64,000 nt of DNA, taken from contig OU612072.1 of NCBI GenBank assembly GCA_914767715.1, positions 10,168,001 to 10,232,000 of the forward strand, in the 5' to 3' direction. Positions 33,468 through 46,523 of the stretch are shown here, one piece after another (position 1 is the stretch's first letter; each line of letters starts with the position of its first letter). The notes beneath the pieces were generated by a model. It searched no databases and was not told the DNA's origin. It saw only the letters and a program-made list of their open reading frames with translations. Source of the DNA: Membranipora membranacea (Eukaryota > Bryozoa > Gymnolaemata > Cheilostomatida > Membraniporidae). The position numbers were made by a program, and so were the translations under genes.

Positions 33468-34422
33468 TAGAAAATTTTTTCCACCTCTTGGAAGATAGTT
33501 ATTTCAAATCAATTGCAGGAATTTCAATTTCATACTGAATAAATTATGTTAAAGTAAATGTTAGTTTCATAAACACAATTGAAACAATAAACGTATTGAC
33601 TTCATAACATCAGTATTATCAATCAAAAAATGATCGAGTCTAAGTCAAAGAAGAGATGGTGCTGATATCAAGTGATATATTTCGTCTGGGCATAAAAACT
33701 CACCACCATTACCTCATGAGACCCTGAATGCCCTGTGATGATACCAAAGTATCGTAGCTACATAGTTAGCAACCGTGTGTATGCTTTTCACGCCTAGATT
33801 AAAAGTTATTTGGGTTGCATGCCTATCGAAATGACGGTGTAACAACCTTTTCTCAAACAAGCTTATTGTGTAGGTTTGAATTGAGTGCATGAATTCTAAG
33901 GGTCACTATGTCAACAGTAAGTTGTACTGGTAAACTCCATGTTGAAAGTGTGATCAAACCACTATCATTCTCAATGATAGACGATTGGACTGAAAACTCC
34001 AAGTCACATCCTTTTACGCATTGTTTCAATGTTGATGGGTTTCGATAGCCTTAAGGTAATGGAAGAGAATTTTATGATATATTAGGAAATAATGAGTATA
34101 AGGGCTCAAACTGTGTCATGATTAGCTATCAATTTGAGCGCATAAACTTGTCAAAAAGCGGAATGATTTGTTATATAAGCTAAAAATAGTGTTCAATTGG
34201 GAAATGGTTTTCAAAGCCCAACGCTTTTAAACATGTAACTGTTTCTGTAATGCAGTAACGGTTTTAATTATTGCTGATCGTTTGTCGAGAGACAATAATA
34301 GAAAATGTTCTATCATATCACTCTCCTTAATCGAGCCCTAGTCAAACCTGCACTGACGTACAACAAACAAAATGACAAAATACCCCACATTCTGGCAACT
34401 AATTAATTATCTGCGCCAAGCA

Positions 34423-34450
34423 ACCAATCAGGTCAGTGCTATATAAAATA
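34423..34450 (+). promoter_or_regulatory. Candidate core promoter (CCAAT and TATA boxes)
   Basis: ACCAATCAGG is followed about 17 bases later by TATATAAAATA. A possible donor, CCCAG/GTTTGA, lies near 34558. With the acceptor near 36159, this could be a non-coding first exon for the Ly6-like gene. The link is inferred from position only. Confidence 0.35.
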
Positions 34451-35248
34451 GTCGCTGCATCACCATGGAGCAGTGCACCAAGCTTCCTGCCCCGTAGCAG
34501 TTACATGGAGAGAACATAATATATACCGCTATGACTATCTGGCCACTTACATTCCCAGGTTTGACTAAATACCAGTGACGATTGTTTCGACATTAGACAA
34601 CAAGTAGGGTGCACAGTGCTTCTACAACTCCTGAATTTGGGTAACTACCTATGAAAATGGCTGATTGACAGACCTTGAATGTAGGTTAATTGGGAACTAA
34701 ATCAAAATTTTGTGCAATTCGAGCCTTAGTTCATGGTTTTTTCCGGTAACGGAAAATCATCTGTCATCATGTTGGCACTTTTTTATTTCAGTGTGATAAC
34801 TGATGCAGTTCCTGCTGGTGTTAGTATCAATCAAATCTGCATGAGAAAAAGTTAACTATCAATCTGTCATACTGTCATGTTGTCACCTATTTCCTTGGTG
34901 GGTTTTACATCTGCCAAATTGCTTGTTGGTGAAATCTCTATACAGGTTTTGATGACATGGCAACACAAATTCACTCATGAAATAAGGTATGATACAAACT
35001 AGCACCAGCCTTGTGGAAACCAAATTTATTGAAAATAAAGCCTTTAGGTCAATAAGAATTGAAAACATGTAAAATAATTTGTTACATCAAGTTATATTCT
35101 AGATAGTTTATATTTAAGGCGTATAATGTTCATTTTAACATCGAATCTAATTGAGGAACATCAGTAAGACAGGGCATATGATACGGGAAGAGACACCATC
35201 ATAGTATTAAATTGGAAAAGAGGAAAAATATGCGTTATTCAACATGTA

Positions 35249-35584
35249 CCCTATAGGAGTTTAATTTAGCTAGAGTTTGATTTCGCTATCTGGACCTGGT
35301 ACTAAATTTCACTAGTACTAAATTTCGCTAGTGAAAATTAAAAAAAAAAGTTCAAGCTGGGATTCGAACCCAGGGTATAAATCTCCATCTGATAGCAAGG
35401 CAGACACTTTGACCACTACATCACGCCTGCTTGCATGCTTAGGTATGGTGTATTCCTGTATAATTGTACATTGTTTATGAAACTATGGTAAGTGAGTTTA
35501 ATTTAAGATACACTCAATTTCGCAACCTCGGCAACAACGCGAAAAGCGAATCCTGAATGCCGCGAAAACTAAACTCCTATAGGG
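35249..35584. mobile_element. MITE with terminal inverted repeats, TA target site and internal tRNA-like sequence
   Basis: CCCTATAGGAGTTTAATTT at 35249 matches the reverse complement of the end at 35584 (ACTAAACTCCTATAGGG) with one mismatch in about 17. TA flanks both sides (35247-35248 and 35585-35586), as for Tc1/mariner-type insertion. Inside, minus-strand 35432-35352 is tRNA-like with the B-box GGTTCGAATCCC beside a poly-A run. A SINE may have inserted in the MITE or been captured by it. Confidence 0.7.
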
Positions 35585-36211
35585 TATGTCGGTTTGAGAA
35601 TAACATGGAGTTGTGCTTCCTTACCGGAGACAAATAGTCATCAAGTTGATCTAGTGTTGGAGAGTTATTGTCTCGTAACATACGGGAAGGTAAATCCAAT
35701 ACTATGTTACTGTTACTTAGACCTCAAAAGTTTCTTTGAGTACCGTTGAGTAGTTTTAAACAATTTCCTGATATCATTTACATCAGTCAGAAATTTAGAA
35801 AGTGAGTCATATCGTGGAAAGGGTATTGGGAATAGTAGCCTTCACCTGCCTCATCATTTGGCAAAGAGATGATTGATTTTTTGTCAGATCATAATTGTTT
35901 TATACAATGAATGCTGATGAAAGAAATTCCTAAGCAAGTCACAATTGTTGCTAAGGCACAACTTGGCACAATAAACATTATGTTTTCCCTTTTGAGCCAC
36001 ACTTCCTCAACTTAGCCATGTCTCATGCCAACATAACCATAGCAACCCTTTAATTCGTATCATGTTGTGCAACCAAATATAGGATTCAAACGTGACTGGT
36101 GTGATGATCTATAAAGATTAATGTACCATAGTAAATGTGCACATACTTCCCCTTACAGGACAAGCCGATATCATTTTTCTCTTTTTATTCTACATTGAGA
36201 CTAGTACAGAG

Positions 36212-37059
36212 ATGACCACCTTCCGCATCTCCCTCTTTATAACAATATTCACCACAGCATTGGTGCTAGGTAAGATTTATTCTTATCATGATCTTTTCTC
36301 AACAGCTTATACATCTCTGAGGCAAATCATATCAACCTTACATACGTTATATTCATTGTTGAGTCATCATGTTTGACTATTACTGTCTTTGTCACATATA
36401 GGTTCTTCTTACGGAGGAACATGCTACGTCTGTCACTCAATTATAAACAGCAACTGCCAGGATCAGTTCAATACATCGTCTATTGACCCAGTAGACTGCA
36501 CCGACAGTGATGATGATGGCTACTGCTTCAAAACTAAAGTCAGACTTGAGAAAGGAGAAACCACCAGCACAGTAGGTATGTCATACCCTTCATTTAACAT
36601 CAATTCAGGAAGGAATGCACTGGGAAGTTTACAATATTGACACCAAGCCTTAATGAAAGGTTAACAATTACTCGCCACAGCAAATACACAAATTTTGGGA
36701 CGTTTCAAATGGTGAAAAAATGCTTCATATCACCTACATACACCTATTGTCACGAAACAATTTAGTTTTGCTCATGAATGAATTTAATTCATGTGTTCAT
36801 GTTTTAATGATTGTCATCACAAAGATTGTTGAATGGTTAAATTAAGGTAAGATTGCTTAGTATAACCTGCTTGTTTTACTTGACAGTGGTTCGAGGATGT
36901 GGAAGAGGCAAAGGGGATGGATACTCTTCTAGTACAACTAGTGGCATCACGACAACTTCATGGAATTGTAAATGTGAAGGAAATGCATGCAACTCTTCAG
37001 GGAATATCCGAATCGCAAGCAGCCTGATACTGTCTCTTCTTTGTATTTTGTTGGGCTGA
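36212..37059 (+). CDS. Ly6/uPAR-like GPI-anchor-type surface protein, copy A (134 residues)
   Basis: Three exons fit phase: 36212-36269 (donor GTAAGA), 36402-36575 (donor GTATGT) and 36887-37059 (acceptor CTTGACAG, stop TGA). Residues 1-19 are a signal peptide (MTTFRISLFITIFTTALVLG). The mature part starts CYVCHS and continues through NCQDQF, VDC, YCFK, RGCGRG and ends with CKCEGNACN. The C-x2-C start and the C-x-C...CN end are hallmarks of the Ly6/uPAR three-finger fold, as in the Sleepless/Boudin-type proteins. The last 20 residues are hydrophobic (IASSLILSLLCILLG), as a GPI-attachment signal would be. The protein therefore probably sits on the outer cell surface. AATAAA at 37312-37317 is a likely polyadenylation signal. 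A diverged copy lies at 61594-63376. Confidence 0.88.
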
Positions 37060-37311
37060 TTTTGGACAGGAAATTTCAAGGACTGATAATTGAACTTCGA
37101 TTCATGTATTCGTAAAAAAAACTGCCCTCACTATACTGGTATGAAATACCATCTGCTGGATTTACACTGATCTGAGTTGTCAACAGAGCACGAGAAGTTA
37201 AAGTTGTTGGTTTTTATATTTTTGTACAGGATTTACTGTGTATTTTGATAAATTTTCCGCAGACCTTTTATATTGCTATTTTCATGGGTACAAGGAAGAA
37301 TTTTTCATGAC

Positions 37312-37317
37312 AATAAA
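37312..37317 (+). terminator. Polyadenylation signal of Ly6-like copy A
   Basis: AATAAA about 250 bases past the stop codon. It is the first canonical hexamer on this strand after the gene. Confidence 0.55.
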
Positions 37318-40300
37318 ATTCATTCAAAGAAAATTAAGTTAGCTACCAAGCAGAATATAAGAAATACCAGATTTAATAGAGAGACTAAGCCACTAAGCTT
37401 TCAAATGAGGCAATTAATTTCCTTCATAAACAGTCAGTGAGACTCGGCTGGCAGTGATGGCCTGAACCACAAAGCGAGTCCGATCATTTTTTTAAGCAAA
37501 ACCACTTCAGCAAGTCAACATATATTCCTACATAACCAAATCACTTTCAAAAACAAACCACTGTCAATAGTATCATGATATAAAATTAATACAGCCTTAT
37601 TCAAAACCATCAACAACAGAGTTTAGTCTATTTTAGCCACAATTTCTAAATTTGAAGATGCATTGCGTTTGACTAAATAAGCAATCACAAAAGTACAAGG
37701 AAGATCTCATCGGACCGACAGAGTCAGTATATTGTGGAGGCATGTTTCATATGAGATTATAATAATATTAATAACCATTCACGTCATGGTTTCACTGGCT
37801 TGCTATGCTTGGCTCAGGGAGGCTCTACTGGTCGTGGAGCAAGTCAATTGAATAGTATAAAACCCATGCACTTTCCCCGACAATCTGTTGTTTGACAAAG
37901 GTGAGCTAACCTATATATACATGGAAATTATAACTTAACTACACATGAATAAAAAATCTTGTTGAGATATTAAACATTGAAATAAGATGGGAAACCAAAC
38001 AAGACCAATTGTGCTCAAGACTCAGTTCCATATTTGATGTTGAATGATGAGATTTACTGCTAAATTACTCGATTCGAATCAGCACCATCAATAATTTATT
38101 TTATAATTAGAATATTTTGTCAAATGTAGTATTAATAGTTTATAATCTTTGTTATTAACAGTATTAGGCAAACTGTAGTGGATTGTAATTGTACTTGTGG
38201 CATTTGGGGCAAAGGATTTATTGAATTGAACACTTGTTATAGATGGGGCTTTGTTTAGACAAAGAGAGTATATCAAAGGCTAAGGTCTCTGGCGTATTGG
38301 GCAATCGTTAGCATACATCAGGCATACTTTTAAAAAATAGATATACATGTTACATTTTGCTTGTATGCAATTTACAATGATGCACAAATTGGCATTTTTC
38401 GGCAGCTATATTGTTAACGACCAAAAAAAATTTGGAAGAAATCGGACTATTGGAAGTAGGTTTGCGATACATTACCTTGTTATTAAAGGCTGTTTTTTGT
38501 AGATTTCTTTGAGAAATAATATTTTTTTATATATTATTCCTGCTCATTGGGTTTATATTGGTATAATGCATAATTACATGTGGGTCTAATTCACCTATGA
38601 TAAATACACTTCCCTAGAGTGAAGTTCAAAGTTTGGTCAGGAGGAGATAATCACAAAATTCAGCCAATACTTTTAATGAACTGAGAAGCGCAGCTATTGA
38701 CCATAGACTTATTAGAACTGGTCGTAAAAAATGACAATGCTGTGTTGTAAATATCAGAAACAAAATCTGTATAACCTTCTAAACCTACATTCCCTACAGT
38801 TAAATACTTATACTTCTCAGTATCAGATAATACTAGCTCGCTCTACTCAAGGACACAATTAAATATCAGGACTGGCTTTCTTTGATTGATTGAAAGGTAC
38901 GAATAGTAAGCTAGAGACGCATAATATTTGCCGGAAGAAAAGTTCACTTGTCACACGTTCGAAATAGCTATCTTTAAAGCTTAGGTAATATTTTACTCAC
39001 TCTAATATTTACTCCTCAAGGATATTGTCAACATGGCAAATAAGGAATTTTTACTAGGATAAATATGTTTGTTGTATCCATAACAACTAAACCTAAATAC
39101 CAATTCCTTAGCATTCATTGTAACTGAGCATATCCTTTTGTTAATTGTCAAAACTGAATGCAAATCGTGTTTCTATGGGGGATTTGAAACGTCCCCCTTG
39201 CTGAGATAAAGGTATTTTGTCCCCCCTTTTCATGAGACGGATTTTCAAAGTATTACTATAAGTGTAAATGTAAATTTACTTTTGCTGAAGTTTTTCATTG
39301 CCTTATAATATTACAATAAATTTTTCCATAAATTGATTGAAGGGCTGAAAGTGGCAAGATAAGGTAGAATGTCTGTTATGGCAAACATGAGTGCTGCACA
39401 ATAATGTTTTTTTGGCCAGTTTGAAGACTACAACGCCACATGACTGATACTCCTATTCCATTTTTTGCAAATTAGTTGAGTACCGTTTGTCTCACTGGCT
39501 AGATGTGAAAATACATGTATGCATGGCATAATTTTTCACACGATCGCCGATATGATTCATAGCAATAGTGTATATTGTGTGTTTAACTACTCAAACTAAT
39601 CTAAACCACATTTTTCTTTGGCGCCTATCCACAAAGTATTGGCATTGACTTACAATTGATGAATTGTTATTCTCACCTTGGTAACCAGCTGTTTTCTAGT
39701 GCATATCAATATTTCATAGAGTGAGTCACTATTCTTGCTACTTGCACCGAGTAACTTGTGATTATTCTGATCGCCTGCCCCTAACCACTTGAATGCCTAT
39801 GCCTATGTGATTTACACTGTATGCAAACATATATGTCGTATCATTTTCTCTATCTGTGTTGGCCTGAAATATTATTTTTTTCTTTCTTATAATCCAAATG
39901 ATTACAGGAAAAAAAATTGGATACGCTTTAGGCATTTCCAAATGTAAATGACTATCAACGCCAATGAAATATATTGTTTGGCAGACAGAGTACTTGCCAT
40001 GTATTAGATATTGTTAATCTGGTTAAGAAGAGATGAACAAATGAGCACAATCACCAAGAAATTGTTAGAATCTTAACAATGGACAACATAAGTTTGTGAA
40101 AGGGAGGTGGGAGAATTTTGCAGAATTTGATCTTTGCAGCGTTGGAGTGGTGACAGGTCACCTGTTTCGCAGGTTTAAATGAATAGTAAATTATCAGAAG
40201 CACAATACATATCGTTAGTTGAAAGGGCTTACCTAGGTGGTTGAGAGAGGGAAACTTCTCATTTGTACCAACCTGATTAAGTTGTCATGTCTTGAGTCTG

Positions 40301-40920
40301 ATTGCCAAGACAGAGAGATGATTATAAGGGCAGAAAACAACCTTTTAGTACAAAAACAATCTTTTTGGGCCTACACTGAGCCTAGCTCTTGCCATACAGG
40401 CATTTAGCAAGGATTAAGCTAACTATCGGTAACCCTGTTAACACTTAAGGGTGGGTCAACTTCATCCATATAGCTAAAGTTAGGCACATAGTTGAGAGTG
40501 ATTTTACGACAATAAATTGTGTACGAGCAATAATGCTATCATTAATTTGCAATCCAGTTGTTTTGTTGGTAACCTAAATTTTGTGAGGACTTCGAGTCAG
40601 GAAGATGTATAAAAAAAAGAAGACTGTTAAACAATAATAGCAACATTGCTACTACACAAAACGGTGTCATAACATCACCAATGATTAATTGCTTCGATAT
40701 CCAAATTTAGGTTCAACTTTTGTTGTAATTAACTACCAGCAGTATGTTTGCACTCATTCCTTGCAAGCTCGTATTTTTAAATAAGACCAGAACATGAGAA
40801 CAACAATCTATATATAACAGGAGCAGGAAGCTACATGCTAATTCTAATCCGGCATTCTCTTTGAGCATTGAAAGAATTTCATAACTTTAAAAGCTGTTAG
40901 CAATCATGCAAAAACATTTG
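37318..40920. other. Gene-poor stretch, 3' part of the duplicated segment
   Basis: No coding was supported. A TATA-like TATAAAAC near 37857 followed by CAAAG/GTGAGC near 37899 could be an orphan first exon. 38.98-39.25 kb matches 63.75-64.0 kb, including a TTGTATCCATAACAACTA segment and ATTGTCAAAACTGAA, and so marks the far end of the segmental duplication. Confidence 0.45.
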
Positions 40921-40928
40921 AATTAAAT
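40921..40928. other. 8-bp target site duplication, left
   Basis: AATTAAAT immediately outside the left terminal repeat of the hAT element. It is identical to 46524-46531. Confidence 0.85.
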
Positions 40929-41353
40929 CATGGGCGTCACTAGGGTTTTGTGTAGGGTGTTCTTTTTGATTTAATTTACAAATCAGGGGATAATTAGCTG
41001 CGGTACACGGCTCTGAGGTGCAGAGCGCCTTCGGGGAGGGTGCGGAAGGGGCGCCTTAGAAAATCTTTAGGATTTTACTGCAAAAATAGAGGTATTTGAG
41101 CTATGTCTAGGGCTTACAATTAGGTTTTAAATTGGGCAGTGTGTTTCTTCCACTAAAAAAGCAATAACTCAACCGGAGCGACCTCACTACAGGTACCAAT
41201 AGCAAACATTAATGCAAGAAGTGATGTAACCAGTGGAACATTCTGTTGTTGAAGTAATGTCAATTTCAGTGTTTTATTTTACTTGATGAATCTTTATACT
41301 ATAATTTTACTTTCAATCAATCGTTCTCGATTAAAAGATGTTCTAGTGTTGTT

Positions 41354-44300
41354 CTATTTGTCGAAGATGAGGCTAGCCAGCTCCATGCGTCTCGGATGGA
41401 GAGCAGCAAACATGTCTATAACTTTTTCTTTGTCTATTGACACCCCACAGTGAATGCTCATTAAAGCAAGAGCATCGAGCCTCTGGCTCGTTTGTGTCTT
41501 CCTGAGATATGAGTTCAGCCTTCGTAGGGTACTGAAGCTCTGTTCACACTCGCATGTGGTGACTGGTAGAATAGCCGCTATCCTCAGCAGGATGTTGATG
41601 TTAGGAAATAGGGAGGGGGGCACTTATCCAGTACCATGGTGATAGACCCGTCACCTACCTCCATTCCTGCCAAGTGTTGAGACCACCTTTCCAATTCCAT
41701 ATCGATGAGCTCTGGTGTGGGCATGTCGTTCTCATATTGTACCTTAGCAGCCTCTAACTCAGTGACGCTAATGCTGACTGGAGGGAGCAATCCCATAAGG
41801 GAAGTAGCAATAGAAGATATACCTGCAATATAACATAGCAATTAAACCAAGTTTCATTATAGTCACTCTATGATGCTATCTTAATCTCTTATGAATGCAC
41901 TATGATATCAAACATTGGAAAGTATCAAACAAAACTAGAAAGCCAACATAATTCAATGTTGTTGTTATTTTCTTTTCGGACGCCAAACAAGAATTACAAT
42001 TAATACGACATTCACCTGTAAACTGGACATCCAGCTGGGCTATCAGATGATCCAGGAATGGAAGGTAAAGGTTGACGTGATAGTAGTCGTCAACCTTTCC
42101 ACTGGTGAGGATTGTTCCACGATGAGCCATCCTGCCTGACAGCCTGGGCAGCTCGGGCTCCCCACCAGCAGTCTGAGCGAGCTTCGTAGCCATCACAAAC
42201 AACTCCTTGCCGCTAGCCTCGGTACGAATCTGCTCATAGTATGCCTTTGTTGATTCCACCTAAAATATTCAGGGTTAATCTCAAGCATTATACCTTAAAT
42301 AATGGAAGTTCCATCGCAGTTCCCTGTCACACAAAACTAATATTACAAGTATAACAAAAAATCATTATTTTGTTAAAAGTCGCTAACCATTTTGTATGCC
42401 TGATTTCGATTCCTTGTCCTTGTAGTTGTTGGGTGATCCCCTGCAGGCTGCCCAGGAGGGAGTGAACCACACTAAATGATGCCAGGAATTCAAAGTCTGT
42501 GATCCAAGAGAGTAGAGAGCAGGCGTCTATCTTGGTACTGGTATCCCACTCTCTCATGTCCACACTGACCTTCTCACTATGTAAACCATAAGCCATCAGC
42601 TCCAATCCCATCACAATATACCTTGATCAGATGGAGAAGAACAAACAACTTTTATTTTTAATCAAGAGTTGCACTCACCACTTTGAACATCGTAGCCTGA
42701 TCAAAAGATCATAATCTAGGCGCCCAACTTACTTGTATGATTTATAAAAGTGGGAGTAAGCCACTTGACGCTGCGACCATCTGGTTTCACACAGCTTGAT
42801 GAGCGGAGATCCTTTGGTTTTGCCTAGCTCCCCCTCTATCAGCTCACAGAGGGCTTTTGTACGAAGTGGGATATTGAAGAAGGTGCAGGTCTAAAATTGA
42901 TAGAGTCAATGTAACATATATCAGCAACAACCCAAAACGTTTATAAAATAAGCCTACACTAAACTAAATCAGATGTGGTTAACCTTCATCTTCTCCTCCT
43001 ACTATCGAGATCACCCTACCTTTGCATCTATCTTAATGTGTAGACTGCATTGTATGATAATACAGTAGGCCGGTTACTTACTGCTTATATCTTTGCGATC
43101 ACCTTCTTCACCTCAACGATACTGCATGCGTGCACGATCTCCAGGTTTAGGCAGTGGGATGCACAGTGCACATATGCTGCAGCGGGTGCTTGCTGCTTCA
43201 CCACCGACTGCACTCCGCACCGCTGGCTGCTCATGACAGCAGCACCATCATAGCCTTGTCCTCTGCAGTTACTGACATCCAGACCAAGATCTTCCAGCTT
43301 CTTTAGAATCTGCCAGCAACTCGCCAGTACATCGTCCTACTGGGTGGAAGCCGAGAAACTGCTCCTGGATACTGTTAGAGTGGTCCAAAAACCGATCACA
43401 TAGCGAGAGGTATTCGGTGGTGCCGCTGCTGGCCTCGTCACACAGAATAGAACAAAACTTTGCAGTCTTTATAGAATTTATGATTGGTCCCCGGATGATG
43501 TCATGGCCAATCACACCGATTAGCTGATTCTGTAACAGTGGGGATGTGTAGCTTATCCTTTTGGCCATGTGAGATTTCAGAACATTGTCATAGTTTGACA
43601 GAAGATGAAGCAGCTCGAGGAAGTTTCCCCGGTTCCTACTATCCGTGGATTCATCATGACCCCTGAAGGCCATGCCCTGCTGACCGAGATATATCACTGC
43701 AGATACAAGGTGACTGAGCTGCCTTCGATTGGACTCAATGTTGTCCAGCCTCTTTACTGGTACTGTTTAGTGTGGTGAAGCTTTATTGTTGAAAAGATGC
43801 CCGCCCACGAGTTGAAGAGCTTATTGATAAGTGCCTGAAGCTGCTGCCGTTTGTCAAGCGGGACAAACAGTAGACAGGGGATGCGGAAAGCACCATCACG
43901 CCTTGCCGAATATGCTAACCAGGGTCGTCCAGTGTAATACTCAGCCTTGAAGCTCCGCATGCAGTCGTGCTGTAAGAGAGAGAGAGAATCATTAATATAA
44001 TATTTGGAGGGTTTCGCTGCTGGCTGGCAACTCAGCAATACAAGTAGCCAGCCAGCAGCGGGACCCTCCAAATGCTATGTTTGATCAATTGATCTTAATT
44101 ATGATATTGGTACTTGCCACACTATGCATACTCTAGTTATATCTGTAGATCCACCAAACTTTGAATCTTTTCTGACCACAAAAAAGAAAGCTATAGATAA
44201 AACTATGTAGGTGTAGTACCTCAAAAATGACTCGATGCATATCAGAGAAATGGAACATAATAATGAGAACTTACCTGGTGTGTTTTAGGGAATGATGAAG

Positions 44301-45311
44301 GTTTGCTGTGTGCTTTAAGCATTCTGTACCGAAGCCCATCGTCGAACGTCTTGACTTTCTCCCAGATCTCCCTCACAGTAATGGTGCCGTTGATGAAGTC
44401 TCCTATATCTGCACCACATCAAAAATAGATGATGATGGATGATCACTAATAAATGATAAGCCGCATAAGAAACAACAAAGTAGATTGCCAGGGAGAGATC
44501 AGGAGAGGAATAGTTTTTCGGGATATGATTTCTATCACAACGTTTCTGTAAGTCTCTGGAATACGACATGCAGTTAAATTGTACTACTAGTATGGACGTT
44601 ATTTTGCTTACCAATCACTGCGGGTACACTTGATGACCGCGCTTGCCGAGTAACTCCGCTAACCAGTCCACTAGAAGGACGAGCTTGTACTGGGGGATGA
44701 TAGGTAGCATCAGGTCTCTCATCAATAATGACAACCTCATCAGATGGTGTAACGGAGGAGTGGGTCTGGTCATCACCGCGACCAGCTTTAATTTAACAAA
44801 GTTAATCATAATCGTTGCTGCTGAGAAAATTGGTGTGACTGTTACATGCATGTGCACAAATTTCTTATAATGTATATCATCAGTTGATTACTACAGTGCT
44901 TACATCTTGTGCTACTCTTTATAGGATGCAATGACATCCTGCACAGTGCACTAATGATAAAGCTCAACGAACAGGGTAACAACATGCAGAACAGAGCTGG
45001 TTTAAACTTTACCTCTCGCAGTCACTTCACTGCATGTACTAGTTGATGGCGCTGGGTCCATGCTTGATGAGATAATTATCATATGTCAACATCAGTTCAA
45101 TAGCCACCTCGAATAGCTATACAATACAATCTTGGTTAGCAAAGTATCAGAGTGCAGTAGGCCTGCGGTTTGACTGAGCAAAATTCTGTGTTGCTATAGG
45201 TATACTGTCTTACCTTTTGTCACCAAGACTTCCAGATGGCTTCTTTGTAGCAGAAGGCAAGTACTGAAACAGCGAGCGCTGCTGTCCCTGATCTGATTTT
45301 CGTTTTGACAT
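41354..45311 (-). pseudogene. hAT transposase, ZMYM1/DUF4371-like, nine exons, frameshifted
   Basis: The ATG at 45311 opens MSKRKSDQGQQRSLFQYLPS. Exons read as 45311-45214, 45062-45013, 44785-44612, 44408-44275, 43969 to about 43103, 42890-42733, 42621-42388, 42259-42016 and 41822-41354. Most joins keep phase. Exon 5 carries the TTF-type region (YYTGRPWLAYSARRDGAFRI), the DUF4371-like part (GQQGMAFRGHDES, FCSILCDEAS) and the RNase-H-like phrase DVSNCRGQGYDGAAVMSS. Exon 9 ends with the hAT dimerisation motif CECEQSFSTLRRLNSYLR. The frame breaks near 43775, near 43310 and in a C-run near 41615, and the exon 7/8 join needs a fourth shift near 42400. In its present form it cannot encode a full transposase. 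Donors for exon 5 are uncertain. Confidence 0.85.
44002..44073. repeat. 26-bp inverted repeat inside the hAT intron 4
   Basis: ATTTGGAGGGTTTCGCTGCT and onward (44002-44027) pairs with 44048-44073, with two mismatches, around a 20-base loop. It may be a tiny foldback insertion or a sequence-specific hairpin of the transposon. Confidence 0.75.
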
Positions 45312-46490
45312 CCCGACAAACGCTAGGTAGGTCTACTAAGGTGAATAGTAAGCTACAACAAATATCATAATTAATCGATGGGAACATTGATAGAAAAATC
45401 TCTCAGTAGCATCGGCATATGTCTAAGCTTGAATACTGGATAGATGGATGTTGGCCTGAGTATGGTTGGTTGGTAGTGAACCTTTGCAAGTTGTACTGTA
45501 GACAAATCCCCCAGGTGCCCATGCCCATGGCCTACTACTACTGTAACTCTGGCACAACCCTACAACTACTACAACTACTACTGTCTCCCAGCGCCTGTGG
45601 TCTGGCTGCTTGGTGTGAGGTAAAGTCAGTGTGTATGATCTAGGGGGGGGGCAGGCCTGCCAACTTTCACTCATTTTTCTCGACGTAATCACCAACTTCA
45701 GGTGGGTTTGAAGACTTTGGTAATGTGGCTAGCCATATGTCCGTTAACATTCCAGGTCCAGGTCAATTTAGAGTGAGCCTCACTCAGTTGCCCCACTCAA
45801 AATAGTATGAGTGAGATTGAGCGAGACAATTGCCTCACTTTGACTCAAGTTTAAATCTACTGTAGCATCATGGAGAGGAAAATTGCCCCAATACTAACCA
45901 ATCTCACTCAATTGCCCCACCTTGGGGTTGTCAGGCCTGATGATCCCATGATAATGGTGTTGTGATAGACCATGGTTTCTGGTGGCTGGGGCATGTGTAT
46001 GTATTACTTAATCATCAAAAAAGGACATAAGCCTATGGCCTCTTGTAAAAATATGTATATTGAGTGTCCAGAAAATGGCTTTTGAAATTCCCTCACTTGG
46101 AATTTCCAAAAAGCATTTAGTTCTTGGCATTCACATGACCCTGACATAAATAAATGAAACTAGCCAACTTGACTTGCTATACTTACAGTTTGTTATTGGC
46201 AGATTAAAATCCATGTCGATGGTTGCCATGGATTTATTAGTTGCAGGATTACCTTCACTAAACTGTAAATTGTATGATGGAAGGAGTAAAAAAAAATGCA
46301 AAAAGTGGCCAAGAACAAGAATAACAGACTTTGCCACAGCACACACATCAACACACTCTTGATTATACTGCTATGTTTCAAATCACCAATGATAAGAGAA
46401 GTCAAATTGTCCACAAACAAACAAGCAACAAAAAGTAAAAAAATTTTTTTGTTTGTTCTACAATTAGGGTGTTCGTTCACACAGACCGAA

Positions 46491-46510
46491 CCCCCCCTCC
46501 CCCCCCCCCC
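46491..46510. repeat. Interrupted poly-C tract at the hAT right end
   Basis: Seven C, one T, then twelve C on the plus strand, adjoining the terminal repeat AGTGACGCCCATG. Confidence 0.85.
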
Positions 46511-46523
46511 AGTGACGCCCATG

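Larger units (their letters stand above)
33468..36211. other. Intergenic stretch with promoter-like motifs and a MITE
   Basis: No coding exon is supported. It contains the CCAAT/TATA pair at 34423-34450 and the TIR element at 35249-35584. A possible 5' UTR acceptor for the Ly6 gene (CCCCTTACAG) ends at about 36159. Confidence 0.45.
40929..46523 (-). mobile_element. hAT DNA transposon, both ends present, ZMYM1-like transposase inside
   Basis: The left end CATGGGCGTCACTAGGG and the right end (reverse complement CATGGGCGTCACTGGGG) are inverted repeats of 13 bases plus GGG. A perfect 8-bp duplication, AATTAAAT, flanks the 5595-bp element, as expected for hAT insertion. A split transposase gene fills the minus strand from 45311 to 41354. 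The identical target duplication suggests insertion was not ancient, yet the coding region has several frameshifts. The poly-C run at 46491-46510 lies just inside the right end. Confidence 0.9.

Noticed and set aside
36876-37079. Minus-strand frame over Ly6 exon 3
   Set aside because: Antisense shadow of the conserved cysteine exon.
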